Source: Roseiconus nitratireducens
Lineage (GTDB): Bacteria > Planctomycetota > Planctomycetia > Pirellulales > Pirellulaceae
DNA: 64,000 nucleotides
Assembly: GCF_008629675.1 (NCBI RefSeq)
Contig: NZ_VWOX01000002.1
Location: 434,001-498,000, forward strand
Reading direction: 5' to 3'
Shown: positions 18,452 to 27,449 of the stretch, piece by piece
How positions within the stretch are numbered: the first letter of the stretch is position 1
Layout of the letters: every line of letters begins with the position of its first letter
The notes under the pieces: model-generated
The model's database searches: none
What the model was told of the DNA's origin: nothing
The model's input: the letters and a program-made list of their open reading frames with translations, nothing else
Program-made: the position numbers and the translations under genes

Positions 18452-18530
18452 CCAACGAATCAAAGCACCCCACCGGAGCCAATCCTGACCGACCAGCGCC
18501 AGCGTTGCGTTGGCGGGAGCATGCCAAAGG

Positions 18531-19931
18531 ATGAGCTTGCTGGTCCCGTTGGCGATGTTTGGTTGGATCCCCGTGATCCTGTGCCTGTACGCCGTGCTGC
18601 GTCCGCGCCTTGCGACCGGGATCGCGTTCGCGGCGGGTTGGTGTTTCCTGCCGATGGCTGCCTACGAACTGCCCGGTTTGCCGGACTACTCGAAGATGTT
18701 CGCCACTTCCGCCGGGGCGCTCCTGGGACTGGCGGCATTTCATCCCGCCACGCTGATGCGGTTCCGCTTCGGATGGATCGACCTGCCGATCCTGGTGTGG
18801 TGCGTTTGCCCGATGTTCTCCAGCCTGACCAACGGGCTGGGGGCGTACGACGGTCTGGCCGCGACGGTGCACCAGACAATCCTGTGGGGCCTGCCCTATT
18901 TCATCGGCCGGACGGTGTATCGCAAACCGGAGCACCTGGTTCCGCTGGCGGTCGCGGTGTTGATGTGTGGCATCGTGTATGCGCCGCTGTGCCTTTGGGA
19001 AGCACGAATGAGTCCGCAGTTGCACCTTCAGGTCTTCGGATTTCGCCAGCACGTCTTTGGCCAGTCGGTGCGGTTCGGCGGTTATCGCCCGATGGTCTTC
19101 ATGCAACACGGCTTGCAAGTTGCACTCTGGATCGCCAGCTGTTTCGTGTTGGCCTTCGCCGGTTGGCGCTGCGGAGGCATTCGTCGATGGCGTGGCTATC
19201 CGGTGTGGCCCGTCGTCATTGCGTTGGGCGTGACGCTGGTGATGTGCCGGTCGTTGGGCGCCTGGACGCTAGCCTTTGCGGCGGTCGCCGGTTTGTACTG
19301 GGTCAACCTGAGGCGAGCGGTGTGGCCGTTGGTGCTGTTGACCCTGTTGGTTCCCGGCTACATGTTTGCCCGATCGACAGGCTTGTTTTCCGGCCGCAGC
19401 CTGGTTCGGTTCGTCGCCGAGGTGATCAGCGAAGACAAAGCGGATTCGTTGGAATTCCGGCTTGAGAATGAAGAGATGCTGATCGCCAAAGCCTGGCAAC
19501 GACCGGTGTTTGGCTGGGGCGGTTGGGGACGCAACCGGGTGCAGGATGACGAGGGCAACGACCTGTCGGTCACCGACGGCCTGTGGATCATTGTGTTTGG
19601 CACCAACGGCCTGGTTGGACTGTCCGCCCTGTACGGGATGCTGATTCTGGGGCCCATCAGAATGATCCGCCGATGTCACCCCAAGCAGCTCAAAGCGAAC
19701 CCCGAAATGGCGATTGCGCTCGGAGTGGCGGTGGTCTGCGTGATCAACGCGATCGACTCCCTGCCCAACGCGATGGTGATTCCCGTCTTCACGATGGCAA
19801 CCGGTGCGGTCACAAGCGCATCGCTCGTCCGTAAGACGAAGCGTCGCACCGTCCCCGGAGTCGTCCAGGCGACGGCCGAAACGAATCATGTGTGGCCACA
19901 CGCGCATTCCACGTCTCAACCCACACGATAA
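18531..19931 (+). CDS. O-antigen polymerase/ligase-like membrane protein, copy 1
   Basis: This 466-residue protein has about 10-12 hydrophobic segments and a large polar loop between them (about residues 295-350, containing RLENEEMLIAKAWQRPVFGWGGWGR). This many-helix plus late-loop plan is that of Wzy/WaaL-type proteins, which polymerise or ligate lipid-linked glycans outside the inner membrane. The C-terminal 30 residues are basic and polar. It is a clear paralogue of the gene at 38759-40180: both share a PLCLWEA / PMCLYEM segment, a LQV...RFGG(Y/W)RP segment and a loop of similar position. Polymerase and ligase cannot be told apart by eye. Confidence 0.78.
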   Translation: MSLLVPLAMFGWIPVILCLYAVLRPRLATGIAFAAGWCFLPMAAYELPGLPDYSKMFATSAGALLGLAAFHPATLMRFRFGWIDLPILVWCVCPMFSSLTNGLGAYDGLAATVHQTILWGLPYFIGRTVYRKPEHLVPLAVAVLMCGIVYAPLCLWEARMSPQLHLQVFGFRQHVFGQSVRFGGYRPMVFMQHGLQVALWIASCFVLAFAGWRCGGIRRWRGYPVWPVVIALGVTLVMCRSLGAWTLAFAAVAGLYWVNLRRAVWPLVLLTLLVPGYMFARSTGLFSGRSLVRFVAEVISEDKADSLEFRLENEEMLIAKAWQRPVFGWGGWGRNRVQDDEGNDLSVTDGLWIIVFGTNGLVGLSALYGMLILGPIRMIRRCHPKQLKANPEMAIALGVAVVCVINAIDSLPNAMVIPVFTMATGAVTSASLVRKTKRRTVPGVVQATAETNHVWPHAHSTSQPTR

Positions 19932-19939
19932 CCTTCCCG

Positions 19940-20878
19940 ATGACAGCTGCCACCACACCCGACCAGATCGAGAAGCCAAGACGTAGCGACATGTCAGACA
20001 CCGTGACGGTTCACAATCAATTGGGAATCGACGACCTACCGGTTCGCGTCTACTCGCCGTCACCCGCAATTGAGCATCCCGGCCGGCTGTTGCAGGACAT
20101 GGGACACGACCTGATGGCGGGTCGCGAATTGGCTTGGCGACTGTTCATGCGTGACTTGAAGGCCCAGTACCGGCAAACCTATCTGGGTTATCTGTGGGCT
20201 TTCCTGCCGCCTCTGGTCGCATCGCTGACCTTTATCTTCCTGCAAAGTCAGGGAATCACGAACATTCGGGGCACGACGGTTCCCTACGCGGCATTCGCGA
20301 TGATGGGAACGTTGCTTTGGCAAACCTTTGTCGAGGCGATGCAAAGTCCGCTCAACTCAATAACCACCGCGAAACCGATGTTGGCCAAGGTCAACTTTCC
20401 ACGCGAAGCGATCTTGGTTTCCGGTATGTACATGGTCGGATTCAACTTCCTGATTCGCTTGGTTTTGCTTGCTGCCGTGATGGCCTACTGGCAGGTGGTC
20501 CCGGGCGCTACCGTGATCCTTTTCCCGTTGGCAATGCTGGGATTGTTGCTGTGTGGATTCTGCATCGGTCTGCTGATGGTTCCGATCGGCGGTTTGTACG
20601 GGGACGTGCTCAAAGCCATTCCGATCGTGGCGCAGTTCTGGATGTTACTCACCCCAGTCGTCTACCCGCCACAATCCGACGGGTTGGCTGGTTTTTTGGC
20701 GATGTGGAATCCGATCTCTCCGTTGATCACCACCGCCCGGGCCACGCTGACGGGAGACCCGCTGACACAGCTGCCTTTGACGATCGCAATCACCCTGTGC
20801 GCCGCATGCATTGCGACGGCAGGTCTCATTGCGTACCGGCTGATCATGCCGCACTTGATTGAACGGATGGGCGGATAG
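19940..20878 (+). CDS. wzm: ABC-2 polysaccharide exporter permease (Wzm/TagG type)
   Basis: This 312-residue permease has a cytoplasmic N-terminus of about 70 residues and six hydrophobic segments. The family entry motif is visible as LFMRDLKAQYRQTYLGYLWA, followed by PPLVASLTFIFLQ. The segment PIVAQFWMLLTPVVYPP is the conserved late loop of O-antigen and teichoic-acid exporters. With the ATPase that follows it would flip a completed lipid-linked glycan across the inner membrane. The start is uncertain: the ATG at 19940 is used, and another in-frame ATG at 19991 is possible; neither has a clear ribosome binding site. Confidence 0.87.
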   Translation: MTAATTPDQIEKPRRSDMSDTVTVHNQLGIDDLPVRVYSPSPAIEHPGRLLQDMGHDLMAGRELAWRLFMRDLKAQYRQTYLGYLWAFLPPLVASLTFIFLQSQGITNIRGTTVPYAAFAMMGTLLWQTFVEAMQSPLNSITTAKPMLAKVNFPREAILVSGMYMVGFNFLIRLVLLAAVMAYWQVVPGATVILFPLAMLGLLLCGFCIGLLMVPIGGLYGDVLKAIPIVAQFWMLLTPVVYPPQSDGLAGFLAMWNPISPLITTARATLTGDPLTQLPLTIAITLCAACIATAGLIAYRLIMPHLIERMGG

Positions 20879-21007
20879 CTTGGCAGCCATCGACGTCCGC
20901 CACGCGGATGAAGCTCCCGCGAGCCTTCCTGGTCGCCCGGCCACGGCTCGCACGTCCGGTCTGACCGGGGCTGATCGGGCGAAGTTTTTGAACCATTTGG
21001 AGAGTCC

Positions 21008-22285
21008 ATGAGCACGATCACCGCGACGAACCGAGAGCGATCTACCGGTGCCCTGCCACTGGAGGCGGCGGCGAACGACGATCAGGTTTTGGTTGACGTC
21101 CGAGGTGTCCGAAAAAAGTTCTGCCGCAGTCTGAAGCGGAGTCTGTGGTATGGGGTCAAGGACATCGCCGGAGAGTTGGTTCCGGCGTCGCGACCTTCGG
21201 CGTCCCAACCCCACGACTCATCACGCTCGGAGCTGCGGAAGGATGAATTCTGGGCGGTGGATGGTGTGTCTTTCCAACTCCGTCGGGGCGAATGCCTGGG
21301 ATTGATCGGACACAACGGGGCCGGCAAGACGACCCTGCTGAAAATGCTCAACGGCCTGATCAAGCCCGACGGGGGCCAGATCTCGATGAGAGGTCGCGTC
21401 GGCGCACTGATCGCACTCGGTGCCGGCTTCAATCCAATTCTGTCCGGTCGCGAGAACATTTACGTCAACGCGGCGGTTCTCGGTTTGTCCAAACGTGAAA
21501 CCGAGGACAAGCTGGACGAAATCATCGACTTCACGGAGATCGAGGAGTTCATCGATTCCCCCGTTCAAAGTTACAGTTCGGGAATGCAGGTTCGGCTTGG
21601 CTTTGCGGTGGCAACCGCACTTGATCCCGACGTCCTGATTCTGGACGAAGTTCTGGCCGTTGGGGACGCGACATTCCGGGCAAAGTGTTTTGCTCGAATC
21701 GGGAAGGTTTTGGACCGCGCCGCGGTGATCTTTGTTTCTCACAGCGAGTCTCAGGTTCAGCGGATTTGCAACCGCGGTCTGTTCATGAGCAAGGGCCGCC
21801 CGGAATACCTTGGCGACACCGCATCCGCGTTGATCGCTTATCGAAGTAGTCGTACGGGCCAAGCCGATGACCAACGAGATTGGATCTGCGGTGACGATGT
21901 TCGAAATGCGACGTCTGGCGCCGATAAGACACACTTAAAATGGGGCGACAAGCTCGTATTTAGAGTCAACATCGTCTGCGATCGTCCTATCAGTGTTTCC
22001 AACTTGTACATCCAGTGGCATCGGCAAGGGATTGCCTTCATGGAGTCGCACCACAACGTTGGCCTGGAAGCGCCAATTGAATTGAATGCTGGACCAAACG
22101 AATTGTTAATCGAATCCAGTCCCGTACATTTGGCCGAGGGGAAGTACGACGTTTCTTTCGCGGCATTTGCATCCAAAGGTAAACAGACCGTGGCTCACAC
22201 CTATTGTGCTGTCGAGATTCAAGTCGAAGGGCCTCTTGGTGCGGGCCCGGCGGTTCAATCCCCCTGCACCATTACCTGCAAGTGA
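21008..22285 (+). CDS. wzt: Polysaccharide ABC exporter ATPase with C-terminal Wzt domain
   Basis: This is a 425-residue ATPase. The nucleotide-binding domain spans about residues 20-270, with Walker A GHNGAGKTTLLK, the signature SSGMQVRLGFA, and Walker B DVLILDEVLAVGD. The remainder (about 300-425) is a beta-rich Wzt-C domain, which in O-antigen exporters recognises the capped chain end. Base composition looks richer in A/T from about 21830 onward, exactly where the ATPase domain ends, suggesting the recognition domain has its own history. The ATG at 21008 has GGAG upstream. It follows the permease by 129 bp. Confidence 0.9.
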   Translation: MSTITATNRERSTGALPLEAAANDDQVLVDVRGVRKKFCRSLKRSLWYGVKDIAGELVPASRPSASQPHDSSRSELRKDEFWAVDGVSFQLRRGECLGLIGHNGAGKTTLLKMLNGLIKPDGGQISMRGRVGALIALGAGFNPILSGRENIYVNAAVLGLSKRETEDKLDEIIDFTEIEEFIDSPVQSYSSGMQVRLGFAVATALDPDVLILDEVLAVGDATFRAKCFARIGKVLDRAAVIFVSHSESQVQRICNRGLFMSKGRPEYLGDTASALIAYRSSRTGQADDQRDWICGDDVRNATSGADKTHLKWGDKLVFRVNIVCDRPISVSNLYIQWHRQGIAFMESHHNVGLEAPIELNAGPNELLIESSPVHLAEGKYDVSFAAFASKGKQTVAHTYCAVEIQVEGPLGAGPAVQSPCTITCK

Positions 22286-22406
22286 TTGTCATTGGCGAGG
22301 CCACTTCGTCGGACGATGCACCGCTCACGAAACCGTTGTCGCATTCAGAAGTAGAAAGCGTTTTCGGACGTTTCCAAAAACAGTAACCCCACAAGGTTCG
22401 GAATTG

Positions 22407-22991
22407 ATGTCAACCTGTAACGTACCTGCCGAAATGTCGCTGGCTCAATTGATCGAGGAGGAGCGTCCGACGCCGCTGAAGCTTCATCTGGGATGCGGCG
22501 GTGTCCGATGGAAAGACTTCTTGAACGTCGATTTGAATCCGGCGCAACCCGATGAGACGGATTCTTCCCGAGATGGATGCGTGGCGGATTGTTACGCCGA
22601 TATGCGTGACCTGGGTTTGCCGGATAACTCGGTTGACGAAATCTTCACTTCGCACACGATCGATCATTTCACACGGTGGGAAGGAATCGACATGTTTTCC
22701 GATTGGAAACGGATGCTCAAACCAGGCGGAAAAGCCGTGATGGAAGCGGCGGATTTTCGCCGTTGCGTACTTTGGCTGTTCCATCCCCGTAAACACAAAC
22801 GACATCTCGCACGCACACAGTTTTACGGGAACCAATGGGATCGGATTGACTACGAAACGCACCGGTACCTGTGGAGTTCCACGGAACTCGCTAGAGAATT
22901 GAAGAAGATCGGTTACTCCGACGTATCCATTAGCCATCAGACCGAAACGCACTACCCGGGCCGCGACATGCGAATCACCGCGATCAAATGA
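22407..22991 (+). CDS. SAM-dependent methyltransferase, glycan-locus type
   Basis: This is a 194-residue class I methyltransferase. SAM-binding motif I is LKLHLGCGGVRW, the acidic end of strand 2 is LNVDLNP, and motif II/III regions are LPDNSVDEIFTSHTIDHF and RMLKPGGKAVM. Such small enzymes in glycan loci methylate sugars or cap chain ends. A capping methyltransferase beside a Wzt-C exporter would fit known ABC-dependent O-antigen systems, but the acceptor is not shown. The ATG at 22407 gives a normal N-terminus; a longer open frame overlaps the exporter gene. It lies in a stretch that looks less GC-rich than its surroundings. Confidence 0.83.
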   Translation: MSTCNVPAEMSLAQLIEEERPTPLKLHLGCGGVRWKDFLNVDLNPAQPDETDSSRDGCVADCYADMRDLGLPDNSVDEIFTSHTIDHFTRWEGIDMFSDWKRMLKPGGKAVMEAADFRRCVLWLFHPRKHKRHLARTQFYGNQWDRIDYETHRYLWSSTELARELKKIGYSDVSISHQTETHYPGRDMRITAIK

Positions 22992-23038
22992 CATGTGCCA
23001 ACGCACATCGGATCTAACTTGCCCTCCAGTCGGATGTC

Positions 23039-24130
23039 ATGCTTTTTGATGCGTTAATCATCCCAGATTCGTATGAATGGATTACTGCTGAATGGGCCAA
23101 GCACATTCAAGACGGGTTGAAACCATTTCGGACGCTGGTCGCCCCCACATCCATTCTTCGAAAACACAACCGGGTGCGCCGGATCCTCTTCGAAAGGTCT
23201 CGAGTGCTTGTCAATCTGGATCCATGGTATGCCGCGGCAATCCTTCACCACAGGACACCGTCAAACGTGGTTTTCTCCGTTCTGCATCACGTCAACGCGG
23301 ATGACCCAAACGCGCCATCAGTCGCGTCCGCGGATGTCCCCGTGGCGGCGTGCGAGCAAGCATTGAAGCTATTGAAGCAATTGGCCCCGGATGACCGGGA
23401 AGTCCTGCTGATCGAAAACGGTGTCGATGTCCGGCGGTTCGTCCGACACTCAAAGTCGTCGGCAAGGCAAACGCTCGGAATCAGCAATGACTCATTCCTG
23501 GTCGGGTATTCCGGAAAGTATTCAAGTGATTATGGCGGGCGAAAGGGATTAGATATCCTGGAAAGTGTGATCCGGAAACTCACATCGATCGACGATCGCG
23601 TTCGATTCGTGCTTTGCGGCAAGGGATGGGATCACTGGCTGGATACGGCGGGCAAGGACGTTCGCGACGGCGTGATTAATCTCGGATTCCTTCCGTCCAG
23701 TCACCTCCCCCAGTTCTACTCGGCGATGGACGTTTTTGTATCAACCAGCCGCGTCGAAGCAGGCCCGGCGACCGTTCTGGAATCCCTCGCTTGTGGAACT
23801 CCCGTGGTTGCATCGAAGACTGGCGTTGTACCCAAAGTCGTCGTTGACGGACGGACCGGTGTATGCGTGCAAGGTGATTCAGCCGATGATTTTGTAATCG
23901 CGTTGGTTAACCTGCGTGATGATCCGGAACTTCGGACACAGCTTGCGTCGAACGCCCGATCGATGATCGAGAACTGCTGGTCGTGGGAATCGAAAATGAC
24001 CCCCTTTGTCGACGCGATCCGCCAGCGACTCTGTGAGAGCGACCAAAAGGTTTCGCGGTGGACCGGACCGGAGATGTCGCAGCTGATGCAGCGGATCGGC
24101 GCAATCTACGAACGCCGGATCAGTCATTGA
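23039..24130 (+). CDS. Glycosyltransferase family 4
   Basis: This 363-residue GT-B enzyme has a degenerate N-terminal Rossmann half and a standard C-terminal half (from about residue 150, LGISNDSFLVGYSGKYSSD). The donor-site segment is SRVEAGPATVLESLACGTPVVA, with the two Glu residues of the family E-x7-E motif at usual places, then VVDGRTGVCV. It transfers a sugar from a nucleotide donor with retention. Donor and acceptor cannot be told. It lies with the methyltransferase and next GT2 in a block where genes are spaced rather than overlapped and the composition looks lower in GC. Confidence 0.85.
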   Translation: MLFDALIIPDSYEWITAEWAKHIQDGLKPFRTLVAPTSILRKHNRVRRILFERSRVLVNLDPWYAAAILHHRTPSNVVFSVLHHVNADDPNAPSVASADVPVAACEQALKLLKQLAPDDREVLLIENGVDVRRFVRHSKSSARQTLGISNDSFLVGYSGKYSSDYGGRKGLDILESVIRKLTSIDDRVRFVLCGKGWDHWLDTAGKDVRDGVINLGFLPSSHLPQFYSAMDVFVSTSRVEAGPATVLESLACGTPVVASKTGVVPKVVVDGRTGVCVQGDSADDFVIALVNLRDDPELRTQLASNARSMIENCWSWESKMTPFVDAIRQRLCESDQKVSRWTGPEMSQLMQRIGAIYERRISH

Positions 24131-24197
24131 GCTCTGTGTCGGTCATTCGCGTCATGAATCGCCAGAAAGCTCCAGAGAACCAGACTTCAGCAGGCGA

Positions 24198-25196
24198 TTG
24201 AATCAATTGGATTCTATTGGCGAATCGTTTCAGGTGACCACCGAGCTGGGAGCGGTGCGGCATGAGCAAACAACGGGTTGCGAGGGAGGCGATCCATTGT
24301 TGTCGATCGTGATGGCCGTGCATGACGGCGCGGACTATCTGCCGGCAGCAATCGATAGCATCTTGAACCAGACTTTCAGTCAGTTTGAATTCTTGATCGT
24401 CGATGATGGGTCAGATTCCGCCACCAAAGAGATTCTTTCCCAAATCTCGGATTCACGAGTCCAAATCATCACGCAATCTCAACAAGGCTTGACCCGATCC
24501 CTCAACACAGGACTCGCAAAGGCGCGAGGAAAGTACATTGCCCGCATGGACGCGGACGATGTCGCATTCCCTGATCGTCTGGAACGGCAATTCCAATACT
24601 TGGAAGCAAATCCTGACGTCGTCGCGCTCGGAACCAACGTCGTCTACATTGATCGCGACAACCGGTCACTTTTCATGAGACGCCTCCCGGTGAATCACGA
24701 CGAGATCATCAAGTGCCAGTTATCGGACTGGGGCGGATTCCTCGTGCATCCTTCCGTGATGATGAGGTCGCAATCGGTAAGAGAGATTGGTGGTTATGAT
24801 GATTCCTTTCGCTACGCCCAAGATTACGACCTCTGGTTCCGTCTGGCCGATACCGGAAAGCTCGCGAATCTGTCGTCCCCGCTTCTGTACTATCGCATTC
24901 ACGGAAAAGGGCTGACTCAGTCGCGTCAAAACGAACAGGCCCAATGCAGGGAAGCAATCTTAAATCGTGAATTGGCGAAGCGGGGTTACCCGACCAGTAT
25001 TCCGTTGCCCGATCCGTATCGGATCCGCATCAACGACGCTCGCTGGATGCTGAAAGCGTCAGCCCGTGACGGCTACGTCGGGACCTGCTTGAAATCATCG
25101 GCCCGCGTCATCCGATCCTCGATTCGCGACCTTGCATTGTGCCCGTGGTTAATCGGGAAATGCATGTTTCATTCGGTTTTCAAAACAAAGCTCTAG
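24198..25196 (+). CDS. Glycosyltransferase family 2
   Basis: This 332-residue GT-A enzyme begins its catalytic domain at LLSIVMAVHDGADYLPAAID, followed by FLIVDDGS and the metal-binding ARMDADDVAFPDR (DxD). The acceptor region includes GGYDDSFRYAQDYDLWFR, an acidic motif common in sugar side-chain transferases. There is no ATG before the catalytic domain; the frame opens with TTG at 24198, and GTG codons follow, so the exact start is uncertain. The C-terminus has a basic amphipathic tail that may touch the membrane. It is 15 bp from the next gene. Confidence 0.85.
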   Translation: MNQLDSIGESFQVTTELGAVRHEQTTGCEGGDPLLSIVMAVHDGADYLPAAIDSILNQTFSQFEFLIVDDGSDSATKEILSQISDSRVQIITQSQQGLTRSLNTGLAKARGKYIARMDADDVAFPDRLERQFQYLEANPDVVALGTNVVYIDRDNRSLFMRRLPVNHDEIIKCQLSDWGGFLVHPSVMMRSQSVREIGGYDDSFRYAQDYDLWFRLADTGKLANLSSPLLYYRIHGKGLTQSRQNEQAQCREAILNRELAKRGYPTSIPLPDPYRIRINDARWMLKASARDGYVGTCLKSSARVIRSSIRDLALCPWLIGKCMFHSVFKTKL

Positions 25197-25211
25197 TCCT
25201 CCGCGTAGATC

Positions 25212-26408
25212 ATGGCACGAATTGCATTTATCAGCGGGATGGGTGGCTTTGCTTGGGGCGGTTCGGAGGAACTGTGGAGCCAGGCGGCAACGATCTTGGC
25301 CGGTCGTGGTCACCAACTGATCGCCTACGTCAACCGCTCACAGCCGCGTCCCGTGCAGGTACAGGCGTTGGCCGACGCCGGGATCAAGATTCTGGAGGGA
25401 CACCCGCGGCAGAAGCTTCGGCGCGATCGGGCCAAGGACTTTGTCCGCTACCGGATCGGTGGATCGATCTTTTCGGCTCAGGCGACTCCCGTGTTCAATC
25501 GACGTGCAAAAGAGGCGCTTTTGAAATTCTCTCCCGATCTGGTCGTCGTTTCGAACGGGGCAATCGGCTGTGGTCTGGATTGGATGGAGTTCTGCCGACA
25601 AGAATCGCTTCCCTATGTTGTGATTGCTCAGGCGAATTCGGAAACCTTGTGGCCCAAGGACGCCATCGCCGAGAGGCTGCGGGCGTGTTACCAATCAGCA
25701 CAAGTGTCTTGTTTCGTTTCGCAACGAAACCGAGAACTGTTTGAGATGCAAGTTGGGCAGCGGCTGGACAACGCCGTCGTCGTGCGGAACCCATTGAACT
25801 TGGATAAGCCGAACGCGCCTCTGCCCTTTCCGCCACAACCTCCTTGGGTGCTTTCGTGTGTCGGACGTTTGGACCCTACCGCGAAAGGCCAAGACATCCT
25901 GCTTCAAACACTTGCCCTTCCCGGTTGGCGGGAGCGATCAGTGCGAGTGGACGTCTACGGTCAAGGGCCAATGGCTAGAACCCTGACGCAAGCGGTAACC
26001 ATGCTTGGTCTGGAAAACCGGGTCCGGATGTGCGGACAAGTTCAAGACGTCAAAGAGATCTGGAAACAGTCCCATGCGTTGGTGTTGCCCTCGCGTTACG
26101 AAGGACTACCACTTGTCGTCGTGGAAGCGATGATTTGTGGTCGCATCCCGATTGTCACGGATGTCGCCGGAAACACTGAAGTCGTCACGGACGGCCGCAC
26201 CGGTTTTGTCGCGGAAGCTCCCACCGTCCCACTCTTTTCGGCCGCCTTGGAACGGGCGTGGCAACAACGCGATCGATGGTGCGACATGGGAGCTGCCGCC
26301 AGAGATGAGATCTTGGCGAGTTTTCCGGAATGCTCCGCGACCGCGTTCGCCGAGCTCGTCGAAGACGCCATCCACCGCGATGCAGTTGCCTCAAATCCGG
26401 CCGGATAA
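25212..26408 (+). CDS. Glycosyltransferase family 4
   Basis: This 398-residue GT-B enzyme starts at the N-terminal Rossmann strand ARIAFISGMGGFAWGGSEELW, a donor/acceptor-loop layout typical of GT4. The C-terminal half shows LSCVGRLDPTAKGQDILL, the conserved KGQ region, and RYEGLPLVVVEAMICG with both catalytic-region Glu residues. TDGRTGFVAEAP closes the donor site. The ATG at 25212 is the natural start. It lies 15 bp after the preceding GT2 gene. Confidence 0.88.
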   Translation: MARIAFISGMGGFAWGGSEELWSQAATILAGRGHQLIAYVNRSQPRPVQVQALADAGIKILEGHPRQKLRRDRAKDFVRYRIGGSIFSAQATPVFNRRAKEALLKFSPDLVVVSNGAIGCGLDWMEFCRQESLPYVVIAQANSETLWPKDAIAERLRACYQSAQVSCFVSQRNRELFEMQVGQRLDNAVVVRNPLNLDKPNAPLPFPPQPPWVLSCVGRLDPTAKGQDILLQTLALPGWRERSVRVDVYGQGPMARTLTQAVTMLGLENRVRMCGQVQDVKEIWKQSHALVLPSRYEGLPLVVVEAMICGRIPIVTDVAGNTEVVTDGRTGFVAEAPTVPLFSAALERAWQQRDRWCDMGAAARDEILASFPECSATAFAELVEDAIHRDAVASNPAG

Positions 26409-26525
26409 CGTTCCTGCTGAACCCCAGCCGATTGGTGCTCCCCAAACGCATCGCCTGGGTGCCGTCGAGCTCTCGTTTGATCCGTTTCCGGATGCTTTTT
26501 CCGTTTCCTTTGATGCGATAATGTT

Positions 26526-27449
26526 GTGATAGATCTTCCAGTCCCACGCGTTTCGGTGATCCTTCCGATCTACAATTGTGAACGGTACATCGAGGAAGCC
26601 ATCGATAGTGTGCTTTCGCAATCATTTGACGACTTTGAATTGCTTGCGTTTGACGACGGCAGTTCCGACGGCACGCTAGACCTTCTTCGATCGCTGGAAA
26701 AGCGCGACGATAGAATTCGCGTCTTCACTCGCGAGAACCGTGGATTCGCCGCGACACTCAATGAGCTGATCGAGCATTCCCGGGGAGAGTACCTGGCGCG
26801 AATGGATGGCGACGACGTTTGCCTGCCCGATCGTTTCCAGTTGCAGGTGGACTACTTGGACCAGCACCCCGAGTGCGGATGCGTTGGCGGTTGGGTCGTC
26901 TTTACCGACAACTTCGGCCGGCCGCTGATCCAGTTTAAATTGCCGGCCGGTGACGCCGAGATCCAGCAACAATTGCTGGACGGGGAATACCCGTTGGCCC
27001 ACCCGGCGTGCATGTTTCGCCGCAGCGTTTTCGACAAAGTCCACGCCTACGACGCAGATTTCCTTTGGGGTGAAGACGCGGACCTTTGGCTCCGCATGGG
27101 CGAGCATTTCTCGTTGGCCAATGTGCAAGAACCGGTGCTTCGCTACCGCAATCACCCGAAATCCGGTTCCCAGGAGAACCATGACATCCAGCAGGGTAAC
27201 ATGCTGCGGGCCCGCCAAAACGCGGCCAAACGGCGGGGCATCCAACTTTCGGCCGACGGAATGCGGGTCCGCCCCCAATCGACACGCACCAACAACCTGG
27301 CGAAATTCGGATGGTGGGCGTTGAACTCCGGTGACCGCAAGGTGGCGTGCGAATACGCCTTCCGGCGACTGATCGATTCCCCGGGTTCAGGCGACAGCTG
27401 GCGACTGCTTGCTTCGGTCTGCCGCTCGTTCGTGAAACCTGCGAAATGA
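26526..27449 (+). CDS. Glycosyltransferase family 2
   Basis: This 307-residue GT-A enzyme begins at a GTG codon at 26526. The domain starts VSVILPIYNCERYIEEAIDS, with LLAFDDGSSDGT and the metal site ARMDGDDVCLPDR. The later LWGEDADLWLRMGE corresponds to the acceptor/catalytic-base region. It resembles the transferase at 24198 in layout and shares the same ARMD-DD metal site, so the two may be distant paralogues. Its stop overlaps the start of the next gene (ATGA), the first of a long coupled series. Confidence 0.86.
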   Translation: MIDLPVPRVSVILPIYNCERYIEEAIDSVLSQSFDDFELLAFDDGSSDGTLDLLRSLEKRDDRIRVFTRENRGFAATLNELIEHSRGEYLARMDGDDVCLPDRFQLQVDYLDQHPECGCVGGWVVFTDNFGRPLIQFKLPAGDAEIQQQLLDGEYPLAHPACMFRRSVFDKVHAYDADFLWGEDADLWLRMGEHFSLANVQEPVLRYRNHPKSGSQENHDIQQGNMLRARQNAAKRRGIQLSADGMRVRPQSTRTNNLAKFGWWALNSGDRKVACEYAFRRLIDSPGSGDSWRLLASVCRSFVKPAK

